Under the pieces are notes generated by a model. The model worked only from the letters and a program-made list of their open reading frames with translations. It ran no database searches and had not been told where the DNA came from. From positions 3,658,001-3,722,000 of the forward strand of contig CAWKPF010000002.1 in NCBI GenBank assembly GCA_963851415.1: DNA of 64,000 nucleotides. Reading direction: 5' to 3'. Shown here piece by piece: positions 34,034 through 43,439 of the stretch (position 1 is the stretch's first letter; each line of letters starts with the position of its first letter). Made by a program: the position numbers and the translations under genes. Origin of the DNA: CAWKPF01 sp963851415 (lineage in GTDB: Bacteria; Acidobacteriota; Thermoanaerobaculia; Multivoradales; Multivoraceae).

Positions 34034-34129
34034 TCGGGTGGGATGCTCGGTGATGTCGGTCACCCAGAGCTGGTTGGGTCCGTCCCTCTTGAACTGTCTG
34101 CGAATCAGATCGTGGTGGACTCCGTCGTC
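34034..34129 (-). mobile_element. IS3-family transposase (ORFB) remnant
   Basis: The minus-strand frame here reads HHDLIRRQFKRDGPNQLW, then VTDITEHPTR. This matches the start of the DDE integrase core of IS3-family OrfB (consensus like D.F....PNQLW.TDITEHPT), including the first catalytic Asp. Only about 32 codons survive, with no start, no remaining core and no terminal repeats seen. The fragment directly abuts the stop codon of the MopE-like gene, in a different frame. It marks an old insertion or rearrangement point in the 34012-34128 gap. Confidence 0.7.
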
Positions 34130-34857
34130 TACCAGGGATCACAGTCGTTCACGGGATCGACACCGCTGGCAACCAGGGCGTCCCGCACGAGGTCGGCGCA
34201 TGCACGCGCGTCCTCCTCGGGTAGGCCGATGAGGAATCCGACGTCTCCGGAGAGTCCCGCAGAGCTCTCACAGGCCCAACCACCCATGCCGGTGCCGTAG
34301 GCCTCGCCGCCGACGGCCACCGCGTAGGGCTCGAGGAAGACCAGCGAGGTGCTGACGGAGTGGTAGCAGAAGCCGTTTCCACGTGGCTCGAGGGTGACCT
34401 CGCCCGCCACGAGTTGCTCGAAGAAGCTACCGGGGGTCAGGCACGGGCAGGAGGAGAGGGTGCAGACGCCCCCTTCGTCGACCTCGGTGCTGCAATTGTC
34501 GTCGACGCCGTTGCACGCCTCGTCCGCTCCCGGGTTGACGTCCGGGTCGGTATCGTCGCAGTCGTTGCCGTTGTCGACGAAGCCGTCGGGAGCCGTGCAG
34601 GCGGTCACCATTGCGGCAGAGTCTCCGAAGCCGTCTCCGTCGCCGTCGCTGTAGAACGCGAGCGGGAGGAAGTCGCCGTGGTTGTTGAGGTGCTTGGGCA
34701 CCGCTCGTTCGCTGACGTTGAGCAGGACGATCGCCCCCTCAGAGTCGACGTGACAGAGGTCGACCTTGTGGTTGGCAGCGCCGGCGAGAGACGGGATGCC
34801 GAGAATCAAGACCGAGATCACGAGCAAGACGCTGCGGGATGGGCAAAGGGAAGTCAT
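34129..34857 (-). CDS. Secreted protein with MopE-like metal-binding motif
   Basis: 242 aa. AGGAGG lies 8 nt before ATG 34857. The signal peptide RSVLLVISVLILGIPSLAGA directs export. DGDGDGFGD and then GNDCDDTDPDVNPGADEACN with GVDDNC form the 'putative metal-binding motif' repeat of MopE-type and myxobacterial/acidobacterial surface proteins. The C-terminal third (EPYAVAVGGEAYGTGMGGW, with several Cys) is unrecognised. The stop falls exactly at the IS3 remnant, so the C-terminus may have been shortened or replaced by that event. Function unknown; probably a calcium-binding surface protein. Confidence 0.75.
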   Translation of the reverse strand: MTSLCPSRSVLLVISVLILGIPSLAGAANHKVDLCHVDSEGAIVLLNVSERAVPKHLNNHGDFLPLAFYSDGDGDGFGDSAAMVTACTAPDGFVDNGNDCDDTDPDVNPGADEACNGVDDNCSTEVDEGGVCTLSSCPCLTPGSFFEQLVAGEVTLEPRGNGFCYHSVSTSLVFLEPYAVAVGGEAYGTGMGGWACESSAGLSGDVGFLIGLPEEDARACADLVRDALVASGVDPVNDCDPW

Positions 34858-34957
34858 GGGTGAGGCCTCCTGGGCTGTGACGAGTCCGAATGTCGATTGG
34901 CCCTCCCCTCGAGTCTCAGGGTCGTACGGCGTTCGACTGTCGCGCAATGTAGATTTA

Positions 34958-34987
34958 TTGGGATATCGTCAATATTCGAAGTATACT
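34958..34987 (+). promoter_or_regulatory. Sigma-70-like promoter
   Basis: TTGGGA (34958-34963) and TATACT (34982-34987) are separated by 18 nt in an AT-rich patch, 46 nt before the ATG at 35034. The -10 box differs from consensus at one base. On the opposite strand, TTGACG (34972-34967) could start a promoter toward the MopE-like gene, but no well-spaced -10 is present. Confidence 0.45.
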
Positions 34988-35033
34988 GCAAAAGGGCAGC
35001 TCGGGGAGGAGGGCACGGAGGACTCGTTGGCCC

Positions 35034-37028
35034 ATGTCGAACATCCGTAGATCGAGGGCCTTCCGAGCGAGGCTCCCCTGGGTTGTCACGCTAGGCCTGG
35101 CAGTGGTCCTCGGCTTCGTGTGGCAATGGAAACCCGGTCCAGGCGCCGCGACTCCTCTCGGGGAGGGCGCGGCCGAGGGTGGGGCCGCCCAGGGAAAGGC
35201 AATGGGGCCAGAATCCGTCCCTTCGGCGGCCAGCCTTGCCCCGACGGAGCCCGAGCGTCCGCTGCGGCGCTCAGCTTCTGGCGCCCGAACGGGTGGAGAG
35301 CCGGACGCGACCCGAGACGCCGGGCAGGCGCTTCGTCCAGTCCTGCCGAGCCCGCTCCCGGCCCACGACGCGAAGGCGGCAGAGCCGGCCGGGCTGCGAC
35401 CTCGAGACGCGGCCCGCGAAGGCGGCACGGCAAGTCTCGTCTTCGTCGTTCTCGATGCCAGGCAGTCGCCTCTCTCCGAGGCCGTGGTGACCTTGGCGAG
35501 CGAAGCGGACTCGCCTTCGGCGACGACCGGGCGAGACGGGGTGGCGCAGTTCGAAGGTCTGCTCGCTGGGTCGTACGACTTCAGGGTCGAGTCGCCCGAG
35601 CGTCCGACTCTGGCAGCCCAGGCTCCGGTCACGCTGGCCGTCGGTGAGGAACGAACGATCGAGCTCCGTGTTCCCGACTTCGACCGCGTCGTGAGGGGTC
35701 ACGTGGTGGATCAGGATGGGGCTGCCGTGGTTGGACTGGCTGTCGCGGCCACACCGCAGGTGTCCGAGGGGCTCGCTCCCGCCGCCGTTCAAGCGGCCAC
35801 GACCTCCGCCGGCGGTCTCTTCTCCATCCCCGGACTCGCGCCCGGCGAGTACGAACTGCGCACCGTCGCGAGAGACGCCTATCCGTCGGTGGGCGCCCTG
35901 GTGCGCGCCGGTGACGATTCCGTGATCTTGCGGGTGGTGGAGAACGCGGACTTTCGCCTGTCCGGGTCGGTGACGGATGCATCGGGAGAACCGCTCGAGG
36001 GGGTCCGTGTGACGCCCATCGGGCATTCCGGCGCTCCGGTCTTCACCGGAGACGACGGGGCCTACGAGCTGCCACTCGAAGTGCGACTCCTGAGGGGGGC
36101 GTATCCGGTGAGCTTCCGCCTCGCGGAGTACGAGGAGTTCCGAGTCACTCTGGCAGGCGAGCAGATCGAGGCCCGAGGAGAGCTTAGGCGCGACGTCGTC
36201 CTGCAGCGCATCGAGAGCCCCGTCGAGGTGACCGGACGCCTGAGTGACGGCCGCGGGTCGCCGGTGCCGGGCGAGTTGGTGCACCTGCATTCGCCCACGA
36301 CACAGACGCGCTACCAGGCCAGCAGCGACGACGAAGGCTGGTTCTTCTTTTCCGAGGTAGCGGCGCGCGCCGACTACACCCTGGACGTGAGACCCCGGAC
36401 TCGGTTCCGGGACTACTCGCTAGAGGGGCTCGACCTGAGTGCGGACGGCCCGCCACTCGAGGTGGTGCTGGAGACGTTGCCGACGGGTCGGGTGCGGGGA
36501 CTCATCGTCACACCGCAGGGAGACCCGCTGCCAGGGTTCCGGCTCCTGCTGCGCAATGCAGCGGCTCTCGCGCAGCCGGTGGAGCTGATCGGAGACGGGG
36601 CGGGGTACTTCGACCTCCAGGAGGTGCCCGCCGGGTCGCTGACCTTCCAGACGCGCTCGTTGCCTCGGTTTCGAGTCGGTGTGCTCGAGCTGGCACCCGG
36701 AGGCGACGAGCTCGTCGAGCTCGTGCTCGACCTGGGTACCGCAGAGCTCGAAGGTCGAGTGCTCGACGGCCACGGCAATGCCGTCGTCGGGGCGGAGGTC
36801 ACCCTGGGGTGGACCCATCAGGGAGCGCTGCGCAGCGACTCCACACGCCACGAGCTGACCGATGAGGCGGGGGTCTTCCGCTTCTCGGGGCTCGGCCTCG
36901 GAGAGCACAGTGTCCAGGTCAGCGCTCCCGGCCTGGCGGGCTGGAAGAGTGTGGTCCCGGCCGGCGAGAGCTGGGTCGAGATCCGGCTACTGCCCCCGGG
37001 CGAGTCGCAGATGATCACGTCTCCTTGA
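35034..37028 (+). CDS. Membrane-anchored protein with carboxypeptidase-regulatory-like repeats
   Basis: 664 aa. One N-terminal TM (LPWVVTLGLAVVLGFVW, about 14-30) is followed by a long Ala/Pro/Gly-rich linker to ~130. Five or six beta-sandwich repeats of the CarboxypepD_reg/CNA-B kind follow, each with a strand pattern like VVRGHVVDQDGAAVVGLAV, FRLSGSVTDASGEPLEGVRV or RVRGLIVTPQGDPLPGFRL and a GLAPGEYEL-type turn. No enzymatic domain is seen. It is probably an envelope-anchored structural or adhesive protein facing the periplasm or exterior. It is convergent with the sulfatase-like gene. Confidence 0.8.
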   Translation: MSNIRRSRAFRARLPWVVTLGLAVVLGFVWQWKPGPGAATPLGEGAAEGGAAQGKAMGPESVPSAASLAPTEPERPLRRSASGARTGGEPDATRDAGQALRPVLPSPLPAHDAKAAEPAGLRPRDAAREGGTASLVFVVLDARQSPLSEAVVTLASEADSPSATTGRDGVAQFEGLLAGSYDFRVESPERPTLAAQAPVTLAVGEERTIELRVPDFDRVVRGHVVDQDGAAVVGLAVAATPQVSEGLAPAAVQAATTSAGGLFSIPGLAPGEYELRTVARDAYPSVGALVRAGDDSVILRVVENADFRLSGSVTDASGEPLEGVRVTPIGHSGAPVFTGDDGAYELPLEVRLLRGAYPVSFRLAEYEEFRVTLAGEQIEARGELRRDVVLQRIESPVEVTGRLSDGRGSPVPGELVHLHSPTTQTRYQASSDDEGWFFFSEVAARADYTLDVRPRTRFRDYSLEGLDLSADGPPLEVVLETLPTGRVRGLIVTPQGDPLPGFRLLLRNAAALAQPVELIGDGAGYFDLQEVPAGSLTFQTRSLPRFRVGVLELAPGGDELVELVLDLGTAELEGRVLDGHGNAVVGAEVTLGWTHQGALRSDSTRHELTDEAGVFRFSGLGLGEHSVQVSAPGLAGWKSVVPAGESWVEIRLLPPGESQMITSP

Positions 37029-37114
37029 GCGCCCCTCCGTCTGCCCCGCGGTCGGTATGCACGGGACGGACCGGGCTGCTCTCGACCTCGGATTGGATAG
37101 CCGTGAAGAGGCGC

Positions 37115-39874
37115 CTAGAGGTAGCCCAGGGCTCGAAGCTGCTCGATCAGGTCCGGATCTGTGACGGCCTGGCCACCCGCCTCGGGATGAGCACCGAGCC
37201 ATTGGAAGGTGAAGGAGACCGGAGGATCCGAGGCCTCGGAATCGTCGTTGGCGCGGCGAATCCAGTGCCAGCCGGTCCCGGCCTCCCAGGCCAGGATGGC
37301 GGCGGAGGTGCCGAGCTCCAAGAGGTCCAGGCTGGTCTCGAACGACGGGTCGCTCCCACGGCTCACGTGCAGAGACATTCGACTGGCTCCTGGGTTCTCG
37401 AAGAGAAGGGTGTTCGAGGTACCGGGTTCCAGAGTGAGCCGCGCTTCGCTCTCGTCGTGCCACTCGAGACACCCACAGGGGTCGGAGATCAGCTCGACCT
37501 GGTAGGGCGTGATCGGGGAGCCCGAGAGCAGGGCCGACACCTCGGATCGTCCGCGGTTGACGGCTCGCATCCGCAGCCCCGGAGCCTGGTGGAGCTGCGC
37601 CATCGCCCGGGCCAGGAGCTCAGTGGTATCGGACTCGTGACTGAGGTCGTTCAACTCGCCGGGGTCCAGGTCCAGCTCGAAGAGCTGCTCTCTCTGCTTC
37701 ACCGTGTTCCAGGCGGTCGCATTGAAGATGTACTTCTGGCGGCCCGACAGGCGAAGTGAGAGGCCGAAGTTGGTCGAGGTCGCGTAGCTCCAGGCTTCCT
37801 CGGGATGGGAAGTTCGGTTCGAGGAGTCGGACATGAGTCCCGCGAGCGAGACTCCGTCGACATCGGTCGCGGGGGGGAGGCCCGTCAGTTCGAGGATCGT
37901 GGGTACGATGTCGATCGAACGCACCTGGCGAGCGACTCTCCTGCCGGCACCGTGTCCGTTGGGTGCCCGGATGATCAGCGGCACCAGCAGAGTGGGCTCG
38001 AAGAGACAGCTGTGCGCGGCGACCCCATGTTCGCCGAGGTTCTCGCCGTGGTCGGAGGTGATGACGATCATCGAGTCCGGACGAGCGCTCTCGAAGCTCT
38101 GCACCAGCTCGATGAGCCGAGAGTCGGTGTAGGCGATCGCACTGTCGTAGAGGTCGACGGCTACGGCCGCGAGCTCGCTCGGCGCCATCGAGGAAGCCTC
38201 GTCCGGATCTTCCCTACCGGAGCTCTTCGGTTGGCCACCGGCGTTCTGCCCCTGGCCACCCCCGTCGAGCGCGAGGCGCTTGACCAGCATGAAGCCGTCG
38301 TCAACGGTCGGAGTCACGCTCTGAGGCGAGACCCGGGGAGGGTCCCCCGTCCGGCCGAACGACGAGAGATAGGGTTGCCGAGGAGTGTACGGAGCGTGAA
38401 CCTCGTAGGTGTGGAAGAAGAGCAGGAGGGGGCCGGCATGTTCCTCCCTGAGAGTGGCGAGCGCGGTGGCGAGCCCGTGCTCCAGTTCGCCGTCCGGCTG
38501 GCTCGGGTTCCCCCAGCCGCTCCAGAAGACCCACCGGTCGAAGCCCTGGGACAACCCGTATCTCGGATGGAGATAGGCACCTCCGGTCACGGCGACAGTC
38601 GTGTAGCCCTCCTTGCGCAGACGCTCTGCCAACAGCTCGACCGACGTTGGAACCGCGCCCTCGTGATTGACCCCGTGGCGTTGGGCGTTCAGCCCACTCA
38701 GCATGGAGGCGTGAGAAGGGAGGGTCCAGGGAGCTTGCACGACGGCCTGCTCGAACACGACCGCAGACCGACTGGCCCATGCGTCGAGATGGGGTGAGGT
38801 CGGCCGGGGGTTGCCGTAGAGGGAGAGTCGGTCTGCCCGAAGGGTGTCGATCGACACCAGGAGGACGTCGGGTGGCAAGGGGTCGGAGTCGCTGCGCAAG
38901 ATCTCGGGGTGCGCCCAGAAGACCGTCGTGTCGATAGTGGATTCCGGCTCGTCAGTCTGCTCGAGCCGGAGGCGCAGGGGCCGGTCTCCCCAGTCGGCGA
39001 GGTCGACCGTGGCGTGATGCCAGCGATTCGACTGCTCGGCAGTGGCGAGTCGCTCGGAGAAGAGCACGGTTCGGTCGCCGTCCTCCTCGACGGCAACGAC
39101 CCGGATGTGGATGGGGGTATCCGGGATGGACTCGGCACCATAGGCGAAGCGGAGGCGCGCTCCTCGTGGAAGGTCCACTCGTCGCTCGTGGGTCGCTCCC
39201 GTCGTGGTGAGCAGGGCGTTTCGTGTGTCTCCGTCCAGGGTCACCTGCCAAGGAAGATCCAGCCCGGGTGGGGATGGGGGGGCCAACGCGACCAGGCCGA
39301 GGAGCGACACCTCCACCGGACGACCTCGGGGAACGGACCGGAGCCGGACTCGGAGGCGTTCGACGTGCCCGGTCCAGCTCTCGTGGCGTGAAAGCTCGAA
39401 GAAGGCTCGCCCACCGGCTCCTCGAGCGTCGCTCACTCGTGCTTTTGCCGAGCGGTCCGGAGAGAAGGGCTCGTCGCGTCCCGCCCACTCCAGGAAGAGG
39501 AGGAGGTCGTCCTCCACGTCGCCGAGAGTCAGCTCGAAGGCCCCGATGCTGGAGGTGTCCAGGTCGACTCTCGCCCTCAGGGCGGCGGTCTCCGCAGCCT
39601 GCACGTGAGCGCCGGGGCTCGTTTCGCGCAGCCGGGTCTGCTGACCCAGGCTCCACGCGGCCTCGCCCGAGCTGCCGTCGAAGGACCAGGCTTCGATCGG
39701 GGCTCCGTGCTCGAGGGTGGCTCGCTCGAACCTCTGAGTGGGCGGCTCCTCGATGAAACGCTCGTGGACCCGCCAACGTTCCGTTGCTCGGCCGTCACAT
39801 CCCTGGGCGAACAGCGCGAGGAGCCCGAGTCCCACGAGGGCAGGGAGATGGAGCAGTTGTCGCACCGGGCTCAC
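37115..39874 (-). CDS. Sulfatase-superfamily lipoprotein with Thr nucleophile site
   Basis: 919 aa from GTG 39874. The signal sequence ends LLALFAQGC (Cys26 lipobox); an ATG at 39979 would add an unlikely leader. Residues ~40-330 are two jelly-roll-like stretches. The alkaline-phosphatase fold begins at VLLVSIDTLRADRLS (Asp343, metal). The nucleophile motif is PWTLPSHAS, with Thr384 where sulfatases have Cys or Ser of C/S-x-P-S-R, and His for the Arg. ITSDHGENLGEHG supplies further ligands. A ~140-residue C-terminal part has no match. It may be a phosphodiesterase or phosphotransferase, or an inactive relative. The formylglycine route is ruled out by Thr. Confidence 0.8.
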   Translation of the reverse strand: MSPVRQLLHLPALVGLGLLALFAQGCDGRATERWRVHERFIEEPPTQRFERATLEHGAPIEAWSFDGSSGEAAWSLGQQTRLRETSPGAHVQAAETAALRARVDLDTSSIGAFELTLGDVEDDLLLFLEWAGRDEPFSPDRSAKARVSDARGAGGRAFFELSRHESWTGHVERLRVRLRSVPRGRPVEVSLLGLVALAPPSPPGLDLPWQVTLDGDTRNALLTTTGATHERRVDLPRGARLRFAYGAESIPDTPIHIRVVAVEEDGDRTVLFSERLATAEQSNRWHHATVDLADWGDRPLRLRLEQTDEPESTIDTTVFWAHPEILRSDSDPLPPDVLLVSIDTLRADRLSLYGNPRPTSPHLDAWASRSAVVFEQAVVQAPWTLPSHASMLSGLNAQRHGVNHEGAVPTSVELLAERLRKEGYTTVAVTGGAYLHPRYGLSQGFDRWVFWSGWGNPSQPDGELEHGLATALATLREEHAGPLLLFFHTYEVHAPYTPRQPYLSSFGRTGDPPRVSPQSVTPTVDDGFMLVKRLALDGGGQGQNAGGQPKSSGREDPDEASSMAPSELAAVAVDLYDSAIAYTDSRLIELVQSFESARPDSMIVITSDHGENLGEHGVAAHSCLFEPTLLVPLIIRAPNGHGAGRRVARQVRSIDIVPTILELTGLPPATDVDGVSLAGLMSDSSNRTSHPEEAWSYATSTNFGLSLRLSGRQKYIFNATAWNTVKQREQLFELDLDPGELNDLSHESDTTELLARAMAQLHQAPGLRMRAVNRGRSEVSALLSGSPITPYQVELISDPCGCLEWHDESEARLTLEPGTSNTLLFENPGASRMSLHVSRGSDPSFETSLDLLELGTSAAILAWEAGTGWHWIRRANDDSEASDPPVSFTFQWLGAHPEAGGQAVTDPDLIEQLRALGYL

Positions 39875-40021
39875 GTTTCCCGACCGAGTGTCAGCTCGCA
39901 GGCCGCGACCTGGTATCGGATCGGCCAGCGGAGAGAGGTGCGGACGGGCTCGCTGTTCACCGCAGGAAGCTATCACCACCGCAGGGGCGGATCCCGGAGG
40001 CCGCGGCGCGTGTAGAAGGAT

Positions 40022-43000
40022 CTACTCGGGGAGCTCTGCACTCTGCTCGAAAGCACCGATGTCCCAGGAGCCGTCCAGTGGCAGTAGCTCCAATCCGCCG
40101 CGTCGGAGCGAGTCGATCGCAAAGGGGGGCAGATCCACTCCGCGGTTGATCGCGTCACTCCCGGGTTCGAGGCGGAAGTCGAACGCGTCCTCGAAGCCTT
40201 CCAGTTGGTCGCTACGACGGTAGCTGCGGAAGCGCGGCGCGGCTTCCAGGCCGTTCCTTTCGAAGCGTGTACCGGCTCGAATGGATCGCAAGCTCGGGTA
40301 GTAGCGCGTCGGTGCCGACCAGAGGTCGAGCATGAGGTTGCCGGTGGACGGGAGGGTGGGCGCTCCCCAGCCGTTGCCGTAGTAGAGGTTGCCGTCGATT
40401 CGGATTCCACTGGTCTGGCCGTCTCGATCTCGGAGCACGATCCCGAAGGCTTCGTTGTCCACGAAGATGTTGTTGATGACGTCTGCCTCAATCGTCGGAG
40501 TGTCGTTCGAGGCGCTGCCGAAGCGGATTCCGTCACGGTTGTCGACCAGGGTGTTGTTCGCCAACACCACGCTGCCGTCTCGCCAACTCTTCACCAGGTA
40601 GATTCCGGATCGGCCGTTGTCGTGAATCAGGTTGCGGTAGGCGACGAAGCCGGTGCTGTTGTCGGCGTAGAGGCCGTAGCCCACGGCTCCCGGATTGCGA
40701 CCGTGCGCGAAGCCGCCGCCGCGCTCCTGGGCGGCTGCACTCCAGCCGAGCACGTCGCGAATCGTGTTGCCCACGATCCAGAGGTCGCGGAAGACGTGCT
40801 TGCGCTCCGGTACACCCCACAGGCGGATGCCTCCGCAGTCCCCCTTGATCAGACAGGCCCTCTCGACGATGTTGCCGCTGACCTCGATCTCCCCGATCCC
40901 GATCTCCGAGAGGTGCAGGTATCGGTAGTGGTCCTCAGCCACCGACTCGAGAAGCAGGATGCCCTCACCTGCGATGTCGTGAACGTGGTTCTCCGAGAAG
41001 CGCAGCCGGTCGGGGTGTCGGAAGGAGATGGCGCCAGAACTGGCGCCCACCAGTTCGGCGTTGAACCCGACGTCGTGGATCTCGTTGCGTGCAATCACGG
41101 TGTCGAACATCCCGGAGCGAGTGAAGGCGTCGGCGTCACTACCTTCGTCCCAGCGTTGCGTGAGTGTGATTGCGTGAGTGTCCAAATGCGCGAGCTCGCT
41201 GTCGAGCAGCCTGAATCCCTCCAGGCTCCGGTCTGCGCGCTCCTCGCTGTGCACCTCTTGACTCAGGGTGACTCCCTTGTCGGCCCAGCGAAGACGCGAG
41301 TTCACGATCTCCAGCCCGGCGGACCGGTGGTGGATCCAGTTGTTGACCTGGTAGATCGAGCCGTTGAAGAGCTCGATGGTGAGGCCGCGCAGGTGCACCC
41401 ACGATCGCCCCGTGAGATCGATGGCGTTGTCCCGCAGGGAGATCTCGAGCCGCTGCTCTGCTGGACTCGTGCGCTCGGGTGGCCACAGGTAGAGCCGCTG
41501 ACGCTCCGCGTCGTAGAACCACTCTCCGGGCGTGTCGAGGAGCGCCGGGTGGTTCTCCACATAGAAGCGCGTTCCCCAGCCGAGCCCGGGCTCGTTGGCG
41601 CCGTTGCGGTTGCACTCCTCGTCGACGGCGAAACGACCCGTCGCGACGTCGTGCTCGACGATCTGCCGACGGTAGTAGTAGTGGTTGATCTCGCGATCGA
41701 GCATGATCGCCGTGGCGCCGGTGAGGTCACCGAGCAATCCCATGGCATCCACGCCACCGCTGACTTCGGTCAGTTGTTTGGACGAGCGGGTCCACCGGTC
41801 GCAATCTGGCTGCTGAGAAGGGTTGCAGCTGCTTTGCCGATGGCCCCCTTCGGCGCGCCACCAGCCCCGGGTGCGTCGGAAGACGTCACCGACCCGCCAG
41901 TCGGGCTCACGAGCCTTGGTCAGCGGGTGGATCCGGTTCTCCTCGTCCAGCCGCACGACGAACCGGGGCTCGGTCGCGAAGCCGACCCGAGCGAGATCGG
42001 TGAACCAGACCTCGGAGGGGTCGATATGCTCGGGGAGCCCGATCACGTTCTCTTCCAGGCGGGTCCAGTCGAGCCAGTCCGAGCGGACGGAGCCGCGAAT
42101 GGAAACCGTGCCCAGTCCTTCTTCCGCCCGAAACACGATGGGCTCACCGCTGCGTCCGGAAAGCGGCGTTGCGATGGCCTCGCGGTAGATCCCCGGAAGG
42201 ATGTGAATGAGAGTACCGGGTTGGGCGGACCAGGAAGCTCGCGAGATCGTTCGAAAGGCGGTCTCCCGGGTCCTTCCGGAATTCGAGTCGCTTCCAAGGA
42301 TGGCGTCGACCCAGAGATCGGGCTGCGCCGGGATCTTGTACTCGATCTTGTCGAAGTGCAGCTCGCCCCGGGGCTCGAAATCCGGGCTCGGGGCGGTCTT
42401 CCCGATGCCGAACCGCACAGCAGAGTTCTCGAAGTGCTCGATCGATTCGATCGCGCGCACACGCCGACCATTGACCCAGGCGGCGGCCCACTGGTCCACG
42501 TGAAAGCCGAGGGCCACATGCTGCCAGCCCGTGCCGAGAGAAAAGCGGCCGCTCGGATAGTCGTAGACCCCGCCGTCGGGCCCCCGCCAGTGGAGAAAGC
42601 CTTCGAATTGACCGCTGGGTAGACGTCGAATGCGGAGTGAAATCAAGGGAGAGTGGTTGGGACCGACCACCGTCGCGACCTGGATGGAGTCGAGGGCCGG
42701 GTCCTCCTGAGGCGCGCTGGACCATTGAACTCTGGTCGGGTCGAGCCAGAAGCTGAGGTAGGCCTCGTCCGCGTCGGGGAACTGGCGGTCGGGTTCGAAC
42801 TCGACCCGGCTCTTGCCCGCGCTCACGTGGACTACGAGACCGGTCGAGCCGGTGAGGCCCGAGGACTCTCGGAGCTCGGCGACCGCGCCTGGTGTGACCG
42901 CCCATGCGGAGCGTGAGGACTCGAAGTCCTCGGCGATCATCACGGTGGCATCGGAGGGTGGGTTCACCTGAGCCAGGGCCAGGCACGGAAGTGCGGCCAG

Positions 43001-43078
43001 CAGTGCGATCGTGCCCATGACACGAAGCGCGATCGGGGTCAGGCGGTGGGGGTCAGGCGATCGGAGGGGCAAAGTCAT
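40022..43078 (-). CDS. Secreted right-handed parallel beta-helix protein
   Basis: 1018 aa from ATG 43078 (GAGG eight nt upstream); ATG 43018 would give a shorter signal. Signal region IALRVMGTIALLAALPCLALA. A LamG/jelly-roll-like stretch (~residues 25-230) with AYLSFWLDP and WQHVALGFHVDQW precedes a beta-helix. That begins DLWVDAILGSDSNSGRTRE and AFRTISRA, the entry sequence of pectate-lyase-like/DUF1565 proteins, and continues through NosD-like coils (ANNTLVDNRDGIRFG; NNIFVDNEAFGIVLRD). Likely an extracellular polysaccharide lyase or binding protein. Transcribed in the same direction as the sulfatase-like gene. Confidence 0.82.
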   Translation of the reverse strand: MTLPLRSPDPHRLTPIALRVMGTIALLAALPCLALAQVNPPSDATVMIAEDFESSRSAWAVTPGAVAELRESSGLTGSTGLVVHVSAGKSRVEFEPDRQFPDADEAYLSFWLDPTRVQWSSAPQEDPALDSIQVATVVGPNHSPLISLRIRRLPSGQFEGFLHWRGPDGGVYDYPSGRFSLGTGWQHVALGFHVDQWAAAWVNGRRVRAIESIEHFENSAVRFGIGKTAPSPDFEPRGELHFDKIEYKIPAQPDLWVDAILGSDSNSGRTRETAFRTISRASWSAQPGTLIHILPGIYREAIATPLSGRSGEPIVFRAEEGLGTVSIRGSVRSDWLDWTRLEENVIGLPEHIDPSEVWFTDLARVGFATEPRFVVRLDEENRIHPLTKAREPDWRVGDVFRRTRGWWRAEGGHRQSSCNPSQQPDCDRWTRSSKQLTEVSGGVDAMGLLGDLTGATAIMLDREINHYYYRRQIVEHDVATGRFAVDEECNRNGANEPGLGWGTRFYVENHPALLDTPGEWFYDAERQRLYLWPPERTSPAEQRLEISLRDNAIDLTGRSWVHLRGLTIELFNGSIYQVNNWIHHRSAGLEIVNSRLRWADKGVTLSQEVHSEERADRSLEGFRLLDSELAHLDTHAITLTQRWDEGSDADAFTRSGMFDTVIARNEIHDVGFNAELVGASSGAISFRHPDRLRFSENHVHDIAGEGILLLESVAEDHYRYLHLSEIGIGEIEVSGNIVERACLIKGDCGGIRLWGVPERKHVFRDLWIVGNTIRDVLGWSAAAQERGGGFAHGRNPGAVGYGLYADNSTGFVAYRNLIHDNGRSGIYLVKSWRDGSVVLANNTLVDNRDGIRFGSASNDTPTIEADVINNIFVDNEAFGIVLRDRDGQTSGIRIDGNLYYGNGWGAPTLPSTGNLMLDLWSAPTRYYPSLRSIRAGTRFERNGLEAAPRFRSYRRSDQLEGFEDAFDFRLEPGSDAINRGVDLPPFAIDSLRRGGLELLPLDGSWDIGAFEQSAELPE

Positions 43079-43439
43079 CTCGAGGACCTCGTTCGTCAAG
43101 GCCGGATCATAACCGCATTTTTCTTGTTTTCATCGTATTTACGGGCAGAATTGTCTCCCGGGGAGCCCGTGGGCCCCTGTCCGTCCAGGGACCGGATCGC
43201 AGGGGGTTCCAGGATCTGGCGGAGGTGCGGTGATGGATTCGGGCGTTCGCGAGCCCGCGTATCGTTTTCCAGGAATACTCGTATTTCCCGATGTGGCCGA
43301 TCCAGGCGCCGTGGGACCGGGTCGGAGCTCGCCCGTGAGGGGGCGCCGAAGGGGCCGGGCGGCGAGATCGGCGCCGCCGCGCAGGACGGACGCGCAAACC
43401 CTGGGCAGGCCTGCCTCGCTCCTTTTCTCGGAGCTCCCG
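43079..43439. other. 361-nt intergenic region, no gene seen
   Basis: Between two minus-strand genes. The part next to the beta-helix gene is AT-rich (about 43110-43142, poly-T stretches), and TATGAT on the minus strand (43111-43106) could be its -10 box, though no -35 fits. The rest is G+C-rich without a coding signal that I trust. Confidence 0.4.
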
